Origin: Neoscytalidium dimidiatum
Lineage: Eukaryota > Ascomycota > Dothideomycetes > Botryosphaeriales > Botryosphaeriaceae
DNA: 64,000 bases
Assembly (NCBI GenBank): GCA_037367355.1
Contig: CM074701.1
Span: 1,736,001 to 1,800,000, forward strand
Direction of reading: 5' to 3'
Shown: one piece after another, positions 11,872 to 22,568 of the stretch
How positions within the stretch are numbered: position 1 is the stretch's first letter
Layout of the letters: each line of letters starts with the position of its first letter
Made by a program: the position numbers and the translations under genes
The notes under the pieces: generated by a model
Seen by the model: the letters and a program-made list of their open reading frames with translations, nothing else
What the model was told of the DNA's origin: nothing
Databases searched by the model: none

Positions 11872-12659
11872 GAGAGATCAGATGTAGGGGCGCTGTAGGC
11901 GGGGGCGACGGGAGCGCTGCGCCGAAGAGGGCTGGGCTCGGCGGCGGCGGGCCAGTCAGGGCGAGGTAATGGAAGAAGCACGAAGCACTAAAGCAATCGC
12001 AATAGCTGCTGCGGCAGTAGGTAGTATCGGCGGCCAGTCAACTAGAAACAGGGTGGAGGCCGATAGCCTGATGGCCGCGGGCGCGACGGGCAGACCCTGG
12101 GGCGACGGCCAATCAGCGCCGGGCTGGAATCAGCGGCCGGGGGTGCGCCTGCGAGGTCGGCGGGCGGATTGCGGCTTGCGGATTGCCTTTTGGCAACAAC
12201 CCGCTCCCGACACGCTCGTCCGGTTGACTCGCCGCGCCCTCTTCCGTCCTCAATAGCCCACAATCCCTGCGCACCATCACCGGCCACCGCTGCAACCGTT
12301 ACTTCAACGGGCTGCGCTCCGCGCCAGGCGCCCGCCTGTGCAGCTCGTTTCGCTCGTGCCTTACGCTAAGCGCTTAGTGATGCTCCAACAGGTGCCCCAG
12401 ACCCAGACCTCCCCGCTCGCCGCTCCCACGCCCACGCCCACGCCCGCGCCCATGCCAATCAATGTCCACGCGCCCTTCGCCGTATCAATTTCGGGCGCGA
12501 GCATGGCGCAACCAGGGCCCCGGGCTATCGCTGCCCTATCACACCAGCCCCAACTAAGCTTGCGGAGAAGTCGGAGCTCCCGCCAAACCTCAACCAAGAA
12601 AATATCATAAGCCCGCCCTTTCGTGACACGCCCAGCCTGCGCCTTCATCCCCGCCCACC
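11872..12659. other. GC-rich intergenic region 5' of the Zn2Cys6 gene
   Basis: GC-rich 3' flank of the permease and 5' flank of the regulator. The (CCCACG)-like repeats near 12424-12450 are short and imperfect. Several long overlapping frames exist on both strands because of high GC, but none has family similarity. Confidence 0.4.
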
Positions 12660-15211
12660 ATGGACAAGCAGGAGAACCTCCTCGCCAGCAGCAGCGGAAA
12701 GAAGCGCGCCGACCTGAAGATGGCCACCTCCAGCAGCCCGGACGACCAGTCGGCCCAGGAGCCGCCCACCAAGAAGCTGCGGAGGAGCTATGTCGCGTGC
12801 GTATCCACCCTGACACAGGCCAATTCACTGCCAGAAATCCGACTGACGCCTCCGCCCAGCTGCCACAGGTGCCACTCGCACAAGATCAAGTGCTCCGGCG
12901 AGACCCCGTGCCGTAGTTGCAGAAAGAGCAACAACTCGAGCCAGTGCGTCTATCCGGTCCGAGATCGGAAGGTCGTGATTTCTGAGAGGTGCGTCCTGCA
13001 TCCCGCTCCCCGCTTCTCCCTCCCCGCCAATTGCCTAACCCGTGCTCTCATCTCCAGCTACCTCAAGAAGCTCGAGGCTGAAAATGCCGCCCTCAAACGC
13101 ACCTCTCCGACTCCGCCGTCGCAGGAAGACTCCAAGCAGGAGCCCGCAGCCGACGAGAGCGACGTCGATGTGGCCAACGTGGACGTAGCGAATCCGCTGC
13201 TCGAGGAACATGTCCAGCAGCAGCGTCCCGCTCCCTTCGACCGGGTTACAGGAAAGCCGCTGTACATCGGCGGTGCCGCCTGCACCGCTTTTGGCACCCG
13301 TCTACGCTTTTACGTCAAGGGCAACGACATGGTGCCACAGCCGCGCCGCATGGTGTGTTACAAGCACCGCGGCCTGCTGAGGATCGCCAACACCGAATTC
13401 CAACTGCCGAACAAGACTTATGCGCGCATGCTCGTGCAGGTGGTACTGCGCTTCATTGGGAGCGACTACCACCTTATCCAGAGGAAGAGCTTCTTGAGAC
13501 GCATGGAGGACACGTACACTGCGCAAACTCACGAGGACCCTGTCTTCTTATGTAGACTTTTTGTTGTTTTTGCCTTGGGTGAGCTCTACTCAAAAAAGAC
13601 GGCTGTGACTGGCAACAGGAGAACGGTACCTGGAACGGCGTTCTTCCTGCAAGCCATGTCTCTGTTCCAGGACTTGCATGAGGAGGCAGACGTCGACTAC
13701 ATAGAGACTCTGCTGATCATGGTAGGTTAACAAGTGGTGGAATGGCTGGGAGCGTTGCTAACAGTTTGCTTACAGTCGTTCTATTCGCATGCTTTGAACC
13801 GCAAGAACACGGCGTATACCTATGCTGGTCTTGCTCTCCGTCTTAGTCTCACCCTTGGCCTGCATCGGAACATCACGTACGACAAGAGCATCAGCGCCGT
13901 CGAGATTGAGAACCGTCGCCGGGTCTGGTGGACGGTATACACTTTCGACCGTTTGTGCAGTTCGAAGCTCGGCCATCCAGTTATGATTCGTGACGAGGAT
14001 ATCGATGCACCTCTACCGTCTGTAGACAATCTGTCTCTAGAAGAACGGGAAGAGTTCTTGGATGCTGACCAGTTAATCGCAAACGTCAAGCTTGCAAGAA
14101 TAACTGGAAATATTCTCAACCTCATCTATAGCATACCAAGCGCCCAACAGGAGGTCAACTTTGTCCGGAACGTGCACAAAATCTTGAACAGCTTGAAGGA
14201 CTGGGACGCAACTCTACCGGACAGCTTAAGGCTCGACCCGACAGTATCACCACCCTACAAGACACGGTCAATCGCCTCTTTGCGGTTACATTTCAATCAG
14301 GTATGCAAGATAAGATTCTTCCTTATGATATTAGGTGCTGACTCTCTCCTCAGTGCATCATCCTTACTACCCGTCCCATCCTCCTTTACGTTTTCAAGTA
14401 CCATGTCCGTCCCGCTGGCTCCGTTGCTTCTCCCAATACTACCAGACCTCTCTCCCCCATGACAACCGCTTTGAGCGAGGCTTGCATTCATGCAGCTCGC
14501 AGCAGCAACAAACTCCTTGCCCAACTCTGGATCGACGGTGCTATCGCAACCTTTGGCTACTTTGATGCCCACTATATCTTTAGCAGCACCATTGTCCTAC
14601 TGATGGCTAACATCCTTAACCCGTCTGAATTTGACAAGGACTCCATTGACCTTGCTTGGAGTCTCCTGCAATCCATGGCTGATGATGGAAACCTTCCTGC
14701 AAGCGAGTATTGCGAGCGTCTTGCTCTGCTGCAGAAGGACCTGGATGAGATGTGCGGTAATGGAGATGCACCACACGAGGATTTCGCTGGCGCTGCTGGT
14801 GCTACTCCTCAAACGCATCGTCCGTCGTTCGATGCTGGCCTTAAAATGGAGCCCCATGTGTCTCCTGAGCTTCTTCATAAAACATCGCCGACTCACTCAC
14901 ACCCGAATCCTCACCAGACTCCTCCAAATCCGGACTTGAGTCTGGCAACTGGTGAACGCAACCACATAGGTGCTTCTGTCAATCAATTTATCAAAAGCCT
15001 ACAGGCAGGAGCAGGTGGTGCTCCGTCTCCAGGTCCAGCCGGTAGTGATGCTGGTGCTGCTCCTCTGGATGATCCGTATATCCAGGACTTCTTGACGCAA
15101 CCTGATCATCAATGGAGTCCTGGGACGCTCGGTATGACCGGAGAGAATTCAGTGCCATGGGCATTCGCCTGGGAAGCCGGTGAATTTCAGGGAGGGTTCA
15201 ATGGACTATAA
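12660..15211 (+). CDS. Zn2Cys6 transcription factor with fungal-specific domain
   Basis: Five exons: 12660-12796, 12860-12988, 13058-13721, 13776-14300 and 14354-15211, giving 770 aa. The zinc cluster lies at about residues 47-75: CHRCHSHKIKC, then CRSC, then C of SSQC. It is preceded by a basic KKLRRSY segment and followed by a short coiled coil (SYLKKLEAENAAL). Intron 1 ends exactly before the first zinc Cys and intron 2 splits the linker, a common layout in such regulators. The fungal-specific middle homology region is recognisable from FIGSDYHLIQRKSFLRRM through LGLHRNITYDK and RRVWWTVYTFDRL. It is predicted to be a nuclear sequence-specific regulator. It sits downstream of the permease in the same direction, so it may control the permease/oxoprolinase pair, but no binding-site evidence is available. 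Confidence 0.9.
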
Positions 15212-15223
15212 GGGAAGATGGCA

Positions 15224-15238
15224 GGGGGGGGGGGGGGG
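15224..15238. repeat. G15 homopolymer just 3' of the regulator gene
   Basis: Fifteen consecutive G begin 13 bases after the regulator stop codon, in its 3' UTR. Such a run is prone to slippage and sequencing error, and could form a G-rich structure in the transcript. Confidence 0.85.
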
Positions 15239-15405
15239 TGACGGATGAGGAAAATGACGAGAGATGAGCAACATGAGAATGACTCTTGGATACCCAATGT
15301 ACGAGAACAGTTACCTTGCAAACCTGGAGTATTGGGCTCTTCGCGTCCCCGTGATGTCGACTTGAAGTCTATGATGACTCTCATCTCCTTCCACAGCGTC
15401 ATCAT

Positions 15406-16650
15406 TCAACGATTGACGACCGGCACCTTCGATTTGTCACCGTAGAACCATTCTTCCACGTTCTGAAAGGTGACGCGGTCGAACTCATCCCAGGTAGTCT
15501 TGGAGCAGACGCCGATGTGCGGCAACAACGTCGTCATCCAGTTGTCCCTGAGCTTCGGGTTGACGCCCGGCTCGTTGGCATGGACGTCCAGCCCCACGCC
15601 AGCAACGCGTCCGCTCTCCATGGCCTCGATCAGCGCTTCCTCATCCACCACGCCTCCCCGCGCGACATTCACGATCCTCACCCCGTCCTTCATCAACGCC
15701 AACGTCCCCCTCCCCACCAACCCCCTCGTCTCCTCCGTCAGCGGACACGCCAGGCACACGCAGTCGGCCACCGCCCACAGCTCGTCCAGCGTGCGGCAGT
15801 AGGCGGCGCCGCCGAACGGGGCCAGCCGCGCCTCGGCCTCGACCTTCCTCCTCCTGCTGTGGTACGCGACGCGCATCCCCAGCGCGGCGGCGGCCTTGAC
15901 CGCGACGCGGGCCCCGATGTCGCCCATGCCGACGACGCCCAGCACCCGGCCGGCGGGATCCTCGGCCCTGGTGGCCAGCTCGCGGCTGCGCTGCCACTCG
16001 AAGCCGTCGCCGTCGCCGTCGCCGTCGACGCCGGGCCCCCGCGCGCACCGCTCCGCGAACGAGAAGTACCGGTACGCGCCGAGGATGAGGTGCAGGCCGG
16101 CGTTCGCGACGGCCTCGGTGCACGTGTCGGGCGTGCTCGCGTACGCGACGCCGCGCGCGCGCAGGCCGGCGACGTCGGCGGCGTCGTGGCCGTGGCCGGA
16201 GCAGGTGACGAGCTCGACGGCCGGGGGCAGGGCGGCGAGCGCCTCGGTCGCGAAGAAGCGCATGTTGGCGTACGGGCCGGCTTTGAGCCAGCCGGTGCGG
16301 ACGATGGCGCGGACGGAGGCGTGGGGCTGGGAGCGGAGGGAGGCCAGGTAGGCCGGGAGCGACTGCGGGGGCCCGGCGTAGGTGTGGACGGTGAAGAGGT
16401 GGGAGAGGCGCGGCCAGTGGGGGGAGGAGGACGGGGCGTGGGTGGGGGAGGGGATGAGGAGGATGGCGGGTTTGGGGTCGAGCGGGGTGGGCCAGGTCGA
16501 CGGTGGTAGTGGTTGTGGTGAGGTCGATATGGAGGATGATGATGGCGGCGGCGAGGTTGGCGAAGAGGTAGTGGTGGATGGCGTGTTCGAGGTCGAGGAC
16601 GGTGGCTGTAGAGGAGGGGCGGTCGAGGATTTTTGCGACGACGAGGCCAT
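15406..16650 (-). CDS. D-isomer-specific 2-hydroxyacid dehydrogenase
   Basis: One 414-aa frame. The NAD(P)-binding Rossmann motif is GVVGMGDIG. The catalytic triad of the family is visible: Arg in VNVARGG, Glu in LDVHANEP and His in LLPHIG. The family reduces 2-keto acids (glyoxylate, hydroxypyruvate, phenylpyruvate and similar) to D-2-hydroxy acids, usually in the cytosol. The first ~45 residues are an atypical Ser/Thr/Pro tract, so translation might begin further in, but no better start with family similarity was found. A (Asp-Gly)4 run in a loop before the nucleotide-binding motif is encoded by a GTCGCC microsatellite. Tail-to-tail with the Zn2Cys6 gene, only about 195 bp apart. The exact substrate is unknown. 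Confidence 0.9.
   Translation of the reverse strand: MASSSQKSSTAPPLQPPSSTSNTPSTTTSSPTSPPPSSSSISTSPQPLPPSTWPTPLDPKPAILLIPSPTHAPSSSPHWPRLSHLFTVHTYAGPPQSLPAYLASLRSQPHASVRAIVRTGWLKAGPYANMRFFATEALAALPPAVELVTCSGHGHDAADVAGLRARGVAYASTPDTCTEAVANAGLHLILGAYRYFSFAERCARGPGVDGDGDGDGFEWQRSRELATRAEDPAGRVLGVVGMGDIGARVAVKAAAALGMRVAYHSRRRKVEAEARLAPFGGAAYCRTLDELWAVADCVCLACPLTEETRGLVGRGTLALMKDGVRIVNVARGGVVDEEALIEAMESGRVAGVGLDVHANEPGVNPKLRDNWMTTLLPHIGVCSKTTWDEFDRVTFQNVEEWFYGDKSKVPVVNR
16003..16029. repeat. GCCGTC hexanucleotide run inside the dehydrogenase gene
   Basis: About four copies of GCCGTC (plus strand) encode alternating Asp-Gly in the minus-strand dehydrogenase. The repeat is in frame, so unit changes would lengthen or shorten a surface loop without frameshift. 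Confidence 0.8.
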
Positions 16651-17807
16651 GTTGCAAGATGGTGGTGTGCTGTCTGGGTTGTGAAGTGCCGAATCGGGTA
16701 ATAGCGTGGTTGATATTCTCCGGGTAAGGAAAAGGGCACAGTCAAGAACGGGGGGAAACAGGTGTTGGAGAGGTGTTTCGGGTATCCCAGAAGCTCTCGA
16801 GAAGAAAAGGGCTTTCGAAAAGCCGGGATGTTGGCGGCGGTAGGCATTTGTTTGTACTATGGGAGCCTCGGAAAGGCAGCGGTCCTCCCGGGCTGTGCAT
16901 GATCGGTTGGATAAGGTGCGAAGCGAGGGGGCCGAGATATCTAATCGTGGTGGCTCTGAGAAGCCGAAACGCCTTTCAGGGCCATTTCCGAGCTCGAAAA
17001 GCGTCTGTACAACCGCAAACCATCACCAGCAGCTGGAGTCTGGTGTAGTCGCAGCGTCACAGCAGTCGTTCGTCGTCTAATTCGGGCTTTTCCGCCGCTT
17101 AAGCCCGACGGGGAGCTACTTTTGACGACCGGCAGCCGGCAAGAGCAAACAGGCATGACCCCCGCCAGGCGCAGGTGGCCGACATCGGCGCTGCGAGCAA
17201 GCAGCCGTTCAGCAGCCCACAGGAAAAAAAAGTGGCCCCACCCGCCGTCTCTCATGCAAGGGTTCGCCCGTCCTTTCTTCTCGCGTGCTGATAGACGTTG
17301 CCTGTCCGTGCCGGCCATCTCTTATCGTTCGCGTAAAAGCCAATGCACCTACCCCGCTTCCACCCTGATGATGACATTCTGCGTGCGCCCAGTGTGATAA
17401 GGCCAAGACTCGCGCTGTGCCCGTTTATCACGCATTGACGTAACGTGCCTGTGTCTCACTTCTCCATCGCTTTGTTTGCTGTTCTTTCTCAAGGCTCCCA
17501 CGTTCCCAGCTTTGTGTGCAGAGCGGATCGCGCCGGGACACGCCGCTGCAACGACTTGCCGTTCGCGGTGCTCTGCGTTTAGTCACCGCGTGACTGTGAA
17601 GACCCGAAGAGATAGAAGAAAGTGCGAACCATTGTCGTTGCCTGGTCTCAGGCATATAGTGCTTGCTCACCGCCCCTCTGGCCAGACATTTTGAAAAATA
17701 CGTGCTCGCTTCTTGTTTTCGCAATTCACGAGTCGAAGCTACAGTACCGCCGTCAATTGACTCCAGCTTCCTCTCCCTCAACCATCCCATCATCTGATTC
17801 GTCCACC
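16651..17807. other. Intergenic region without recognised gene
   Basis: This lies between the dehydrogenase start and the small TM ORF. No supported coding sequence; frames of 60-125 codons on both strands lack family similarity. The last 300 bases are plausible promoter for the small ORF. Confidence 0.4.
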
Positions 17808-18071
17808 ATGATCGCCCTCAGCCCATCCGCTCAATCCCTCATCGGCGGCGTTGATATCGTCAGCCCGCTGTCCTCGTTCCAGTCTCTGCTCCTCAAGTCC
17901 GCGATTTTCCTGTCGCTACATATCCTCCTATTCATCCTGCTCATCCCGCAGCAGGAGAAGAAGAGCCAGCGGTCACATTGGTCGGAGCGCAAGCACGCCT
18001 CCGAAACTCGTGCATCAGCCAAGCCTACGTCCAGCGGCAAGCACGAGAGGAAGGACAGCCTGCTGTCTTGA
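17808..18071 (+). CDS. Small predicted single-pass membrane protein, family unknown
   Basis: An 87-aa frame starting at an ATG in good fungal context (CCACCATGA). It has one strongly hydrophobic segment at about residues 28-48 (LLLKSAIFLSLHILLFILLIP), followed by a basic, Lys/Ser/His-rich tail of about 35 residues. This topology resembles small tail-exposed membrane proteins, but I do not recognise a family. The in-frame open stretch extends 5' to 17622 without a convincing upstream start. It stands alone between two larger intergenic stretches. It may be real or a chance frame; transcript evidence is the deciding point. Confidence 0.4.
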   Translation: MIALSPSAQSLIGGVDIVSPLSSFQSLLLKSAIFLSLHILLFILLIPQQEKKSQRSHWSERKHASETRASAKPTSSGKHERKDSLLS

Positions 18072-18387
18072 ACCATCCGTATTAGTCCTTAAGCAGTCGG
18101 TACAAAAGACATACACCTAAGAACCGGCACCGATCATTTACGACATCCGGGGCGATGCGAACTCGCGATCCCGCACCTTGAAGTGTGTGGAAACGCCATT
18201 CCGGATCAGCAGGCACTATTCAGTGCGCTTCGCGAAAGCAGTAATTTTCTTGGGGGGGTTGCTCCAAAGAGCACATGGCACAAGGCTGAACGAATGTGGG
18301 GCTGAACACGACGATGGCGGCAATACAGCAAGGATTGCATTACGTGCATCAGGCATCAGGCATCGGGCAATCAAACCAGCTGGTCAC

Positions 18388-18423
18388 TCAGCGAGGCAGT
18401 CAGCGAGGCAGTCAGCAAGACAG
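18388..18423. repeat. 12-bp direct repeat (TCAGCGAGGCAG, 3 copies)
   Basis: Two perfect copies and one degenerate copy in tandem. A short GCATCAG repeat lies just upstream (18349-18368). Both are in the otherwise empty 18072-18658 interval ahead of the pseudogene. Confidence 0.75.
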
Positions 18424-18658
18424 ACCTGTTCTAACTCCTGGATATGCTCGCAGGTGGTTGGGTGCGCTGAGAGGAGGCAATGCTGCAAGTATCACGGACA
18501 ATCGCTCTAATATGTAGCCAATAGAATGGTCACCTATTGCGGCATAGAGAACATTTATCCTTGTCGGAGCTCCTACATAACTTTTCGCCCGTCCCCAGCC
18601 TGATCTTCTGTCCCGACTTTGCCAGCCTTGCTCCGCTGGCTTCTTTGCAACTTCGACA

Positions 18659-21600
18659 ATGGCCTTCGGCAGGCTCCAAGCATATCTGGCCCAAGCCGCC
18701 AACGCAGTCATAGTCGCTACAGCCAACATTAATTTAGATTTCTCACTAGTCAAATGCGAGGCCCCAAAAGAATACCAAGAGCCGGGGAAAACGTTGTCGA
18801 AACGGCGGGGAACGGATGCAGAAACGGGTCCTCCTCACGTCGCCGCGAGAAGGCTCGGAGCCCTCTTCGAGGATCTGTGCCCTCCGACTCCAAAGCTCGT
18901 CAAGGCCTATGGATTTCGCGTATCTGAAATCGCCGAAGCCGCAAAGAAGCAATCAGATTGTGGTTCTACACCAAGTATCTTCGCGGATCATGCCGGAGTC
19001 GACGGGACTGCAATTTGGGCCGCCGCAACGTCTTCTACAGCGGCGTTGCACGTAGAGCTCCTGGCATGCTGGCTAGCGCGACTGTGGAGTGGCCCTGAAG
19101 CTACGTCTACCTGGCTCGAGCTCGTGAAAGAGCGAAGAAAGGAGTTTGTTTCAAACTTCGACAACGAAGAAGAGATACCGTTTTCAACTCTTACAGCCTC
19201 AGCGCAGGCAGACATATCCCGAACTCAATTGGCAGAATGGGATCCGAGCGTGAGGGCCTGGCTACGGGCTAGCTGACAGTATCAAGCGGCGTGAGCAAGA
19301 TCAGTTGATGTTGATCCTGGCCAACGTCAATGTATCTATCAGTAAAGGCATGAGAGTAATGTCAAACGTCCTCGGAGCCTGGAAGCCCGCCCCGGTCTCC
19401 ATGGAAAAGCTCATTGGGGGGGGTGGCTCAGTCATCCAATAGCGGTCCTACTCTCTTAGCTTTCAGCGCCTGGCATCTCTATCCCGATGTACTCGCCCTG
19501 GGCGACAGAATGGCTGAGGTGCACTTCAAAGACAATGCTGTGGTTCCTGGCGGCGTCCTTACAGTCGGTCTAGATCAGGATGCGAAATCCGGTAAGAACG
19601 TTTCCGGAATCCATCGGTCTTTGTCGCTTGCCCATCTAAAGCACTACGGTCACTCTGTAACGAAAAAGGTACACTTGGGTCCAGATCCAGGCAGAATCAA
19701 TTTCACGGAATTCTGCCAAGTTGTCTTGGGCTGTACACTGGGTAGCTGGAACCTTCGGGAACCGAGAATGATCGAATTAGGCGCACGCTTTTTCACCTCC
19801 GCGAATATGGCTTTTGAGAGAGCTCTCGAGCAGAGCCATCGAGAATCCGCCAGCTTCGCATAAGCTATCAAGAACCCATGTGATTGGGGGAATATCCTGT
19901 TCAGAGTAGCCTCCAATATCACCGAATCTCACCCAAGAACGAGACAATGTGACACGCTTGGTGAAGCTTGGAGTAAGACGTCAGCCCCGACTTTTCAACG
20001 TCGACTGCCATCCTTCATTTGGTTTGCAGGACCAGGCCATTTTCTTAGAATTTCTTAAAGGCGATGAGAGGCGTGTGGCTTGTTTGAGATATCTGGCCGC
20101 GATCTCTCCTCAACTTCTGAGGCGGAATCAAGATCATTGCGTGTCGCATCAGTTCGCGTCTTGATGAGCTGGCCAGCGGGCCAAAATGTCTGGAAGATGT
20201 TGAATTTGCGACCTTTGCAACTGTAACTCACAGCTCGGGCAAAAGAGGTCATTTAGAAGCCGAACCGTGCATTATCAGATGCCACATGCACTGGACGAGA
20301 CGGCAGTTAGAGGACGATATCACATCAAAGGAGCTATGCATTTCGCTGGGTTCCTCGACCTTTACCATCGAACACAAGGAACGCAAAAGCATCCTCACAT
20401 TCAGTTAAACAGCCGGAACGAAAGGCTCAATCAAGAATTTGGCAGGTTGGAGACAGCAGCAATCTTTGGTAAAGATCGAGGCCAATTCCGCATATCGTCC
20501 ATGTAAGATGTTTTGAAAAACCTGGAAGCTGGAGATTTTTCTGCCAGCCGGGTTTTGAAGTGAACAGGGCGGGAGCGTCGTTCAAGAGAGCAAATTCCGC
20601 GGACAACAACTGCGCTATCAGCCGCTTCAATGATCTACAAGCTTCTTCGGGGTGCTACGCTTTCATTATCAATATTGATGAAGCCTATTGCAGATACAGC
20701 TTGGTTCTCATCTATGAGTGCACGGAGGTCAACTGCCATTAGTATACATCGACAGGTTCATGATGAAAGCGCCCTCATGCACCTTCTTGACCGAACCATT
20801 GCGATGTCCTGTGTAGTATACATGGATTCCGGATCGTTGGATCTGCCCCTTCATCTATTCAAGAATGTGATGGCTTCGTCATCGGGTGATTTACTTTACA
20901 TTGCAATGCAAGTAAGTCGAGTAAATCCCCGGCTGGTGTGAGAAGATGGCCTGACGTACTAATAATCAGCTCTGTTGTGATCTTCGGGGGACGCCCAGAG
21001 GTTAAAAACTCAAAGAGTTGTGGGAAATGTTGGCAGGCCGAGAATCGCCATGCTCGTTCTTTCAGAAAGTCCAATCGTGCATGAGATTGACCATTCAACT
21101 TGTAGGACCGGAAAGAGCGGCAGTTTCAGTCTCTGTGCTGAAGACCACTTTGGCAAAACTACTCTACACCTCAGTTTCTCAGATTACTGTATTCCCATCA
21201 TCAATAAAGCTCATCATATTTAAGACTCCGAGACAATTGCTAGAGTCAGTCATTTCCGCGTATGACAGAGGAACCTGGGTCTGTGACGTTGACGTTATCT
21301 GAGCGCTGAACGGTACCGAATCTCAAGCGAGGGTTGAGCGGAACTTCCCAGGGACGAATCGATGCGTTGAACCTCATGGGCACAACGATACTGATCTGGA
21401 GCCCAAGATACCTTCCGGCTTGGTCTCCGCAGAGTCCTGGGATGAGGTTTTGGATCAACCAGCTGGGACATTCGTCGTCCGAGCAAACCGTAACTGGATT
21501 GCAAGATTAGCAGCTACGGCGATTCTCTCACAGATCGTTCCGAAGGACGGCAAGATTGTAATTTGTCCAAGTGACCTTTGCTGGAGATGTAGTCAAAACA

Positions 21601-21660
21601 AGGATTTCTTTGACCTTTTGTTCTTAAGCACCCAACCTTCACGTCATATTTCCATTTTTT
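18659..21660 (+). pseudogene. Multi-lesion relic of a large fungal-specific protein family
   Basis: The 5' frame (18659-19276, 205 aa) begins MAFGRLQAYLAQAANAV and continues with FSLVKCEAP, ARRLGALFEDLCPPTP and AAATSSTAALHVELLACWLAR. I associate these blocks with a large uncharacterised Pezizomycotina family whose members run well past 700 aa. Matching text resumes in other frames: QLMLILANVNVSISKGM near 19300, LLAFSAWHLYPDVLALG near 19450, PDPGRINFTEFCQVVLGC near 19690, FLKGDERRVACLRYL near 20060, TLHLSFSDYC near 21170, TPRQLLESVISAYDRGTW near 21220 and SWDEVLDQP plus RNWIARLAATAILSQ near 21430-21540. A frameshift near 19275, one at the G8 run near 19417-19424, a TAA at 19861 and further breaks after 20000 preclude one product. 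The 205-aa N-terminal frame could still be translated. Confidence 0.72.
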
Positions 21661-22533
21661 AGGTTGGTAATTAATCACTTCCTTCTGCGTTCCCTTCCAC
21701 GGTAAATTTCACTGTCACATCTTCAAAATGTGCTTCTTGTGCTCGTTACCATAATGGAAATATGTGTAGATTGCTGCGAAGGTGGACAAGGTGATGCGAA
21801 GAGTAATTATGAACGAATTGCCGAAGAAAAATATTCGTGTGGACTAGTTGGTTTACTTATAGGTAGTTCTGATTACATAAGTGGGGATCTCTTGGCTGTA
21901 CAGAATCTGCTGAGTGGTTTACTAGTAGTGGAGTATGCCGGTGAATTCTAGTGAGAGGTTTTGAGTACCCTTAAATTTCATGGACTCTGAACACTGAAAA
22001 AGAGCCTGCGATTGGGCGTAGCGTATACATGCAGAGAATTCTCTTATTCAAAGTACAAGAATAACTCTTGTATGTGGTAAGAGGAGTCTAGTATGATATA
22101 GTGTAGCAGGAACGTCAACTCTGCATGGAGTTACTTTCAGAAACTTGATGATCAAGAATCTTTGTATACTCCCGGGAACAGGTTAAGGTTTTTATTTCCA
22201 CTTCTCCATCAATTCTTACTACTTGTTAAATACAAGACATAAAAACTCGAGTCTCAGACGTCATTGATGATTCTAAATTTTGCGAAGGTCCAAATACGCA
22301 GTATGTTGATAGCAGTGGAGGAGACGTTCCAAGCATGCTCCTGTCCACGAGCTTCTTTCATCACGGATGGCGCGAAGATCAGTGGCTTACGAATCCCCCT
22401 GAAGATCAGCAGAAGGAACGCGTGTAAAGCTTCCGTGTCACCGAGAGGTGTACCTCACGGCGGGCAGCCAAAGCGACCTCTCATTACTCGAGCACAATCG
22501 GAGTCCGGAAGGGCAGGTATCCGCAGCAAGCAA

Positions 22534-22535
<2 letters not shown>

Positions 22536-22566
<31 letters not shown>
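22536..22566. repeat. (CT)n microsatellite, about 15 units
   Basis: Uninterrupted CT dinucleotides on the plus strand (GA on the minus). It produces artificial Ser-Leu or Arg-Glu runs in the frames that cross it. Confidence 0.95.

Positions 22567-22568
<2 letters not shown>

Noticed and set aside
15517..16847. Long frames (330, 338 and 369 codons) overlapping the D-2-hydroxyacid dehydrogenase on both strands
   Set aside because: They are Arg/Pro/Gly-rich shadows of a GC-rich gene; only the 414-aa frame has catalytic and Rossmann motifs.
18121..18200. Candidate tRNA-like segment (CGATCCCGCACC region)
   Set aside because: I could not form an acceptor stem together with D and T arms of the right size.
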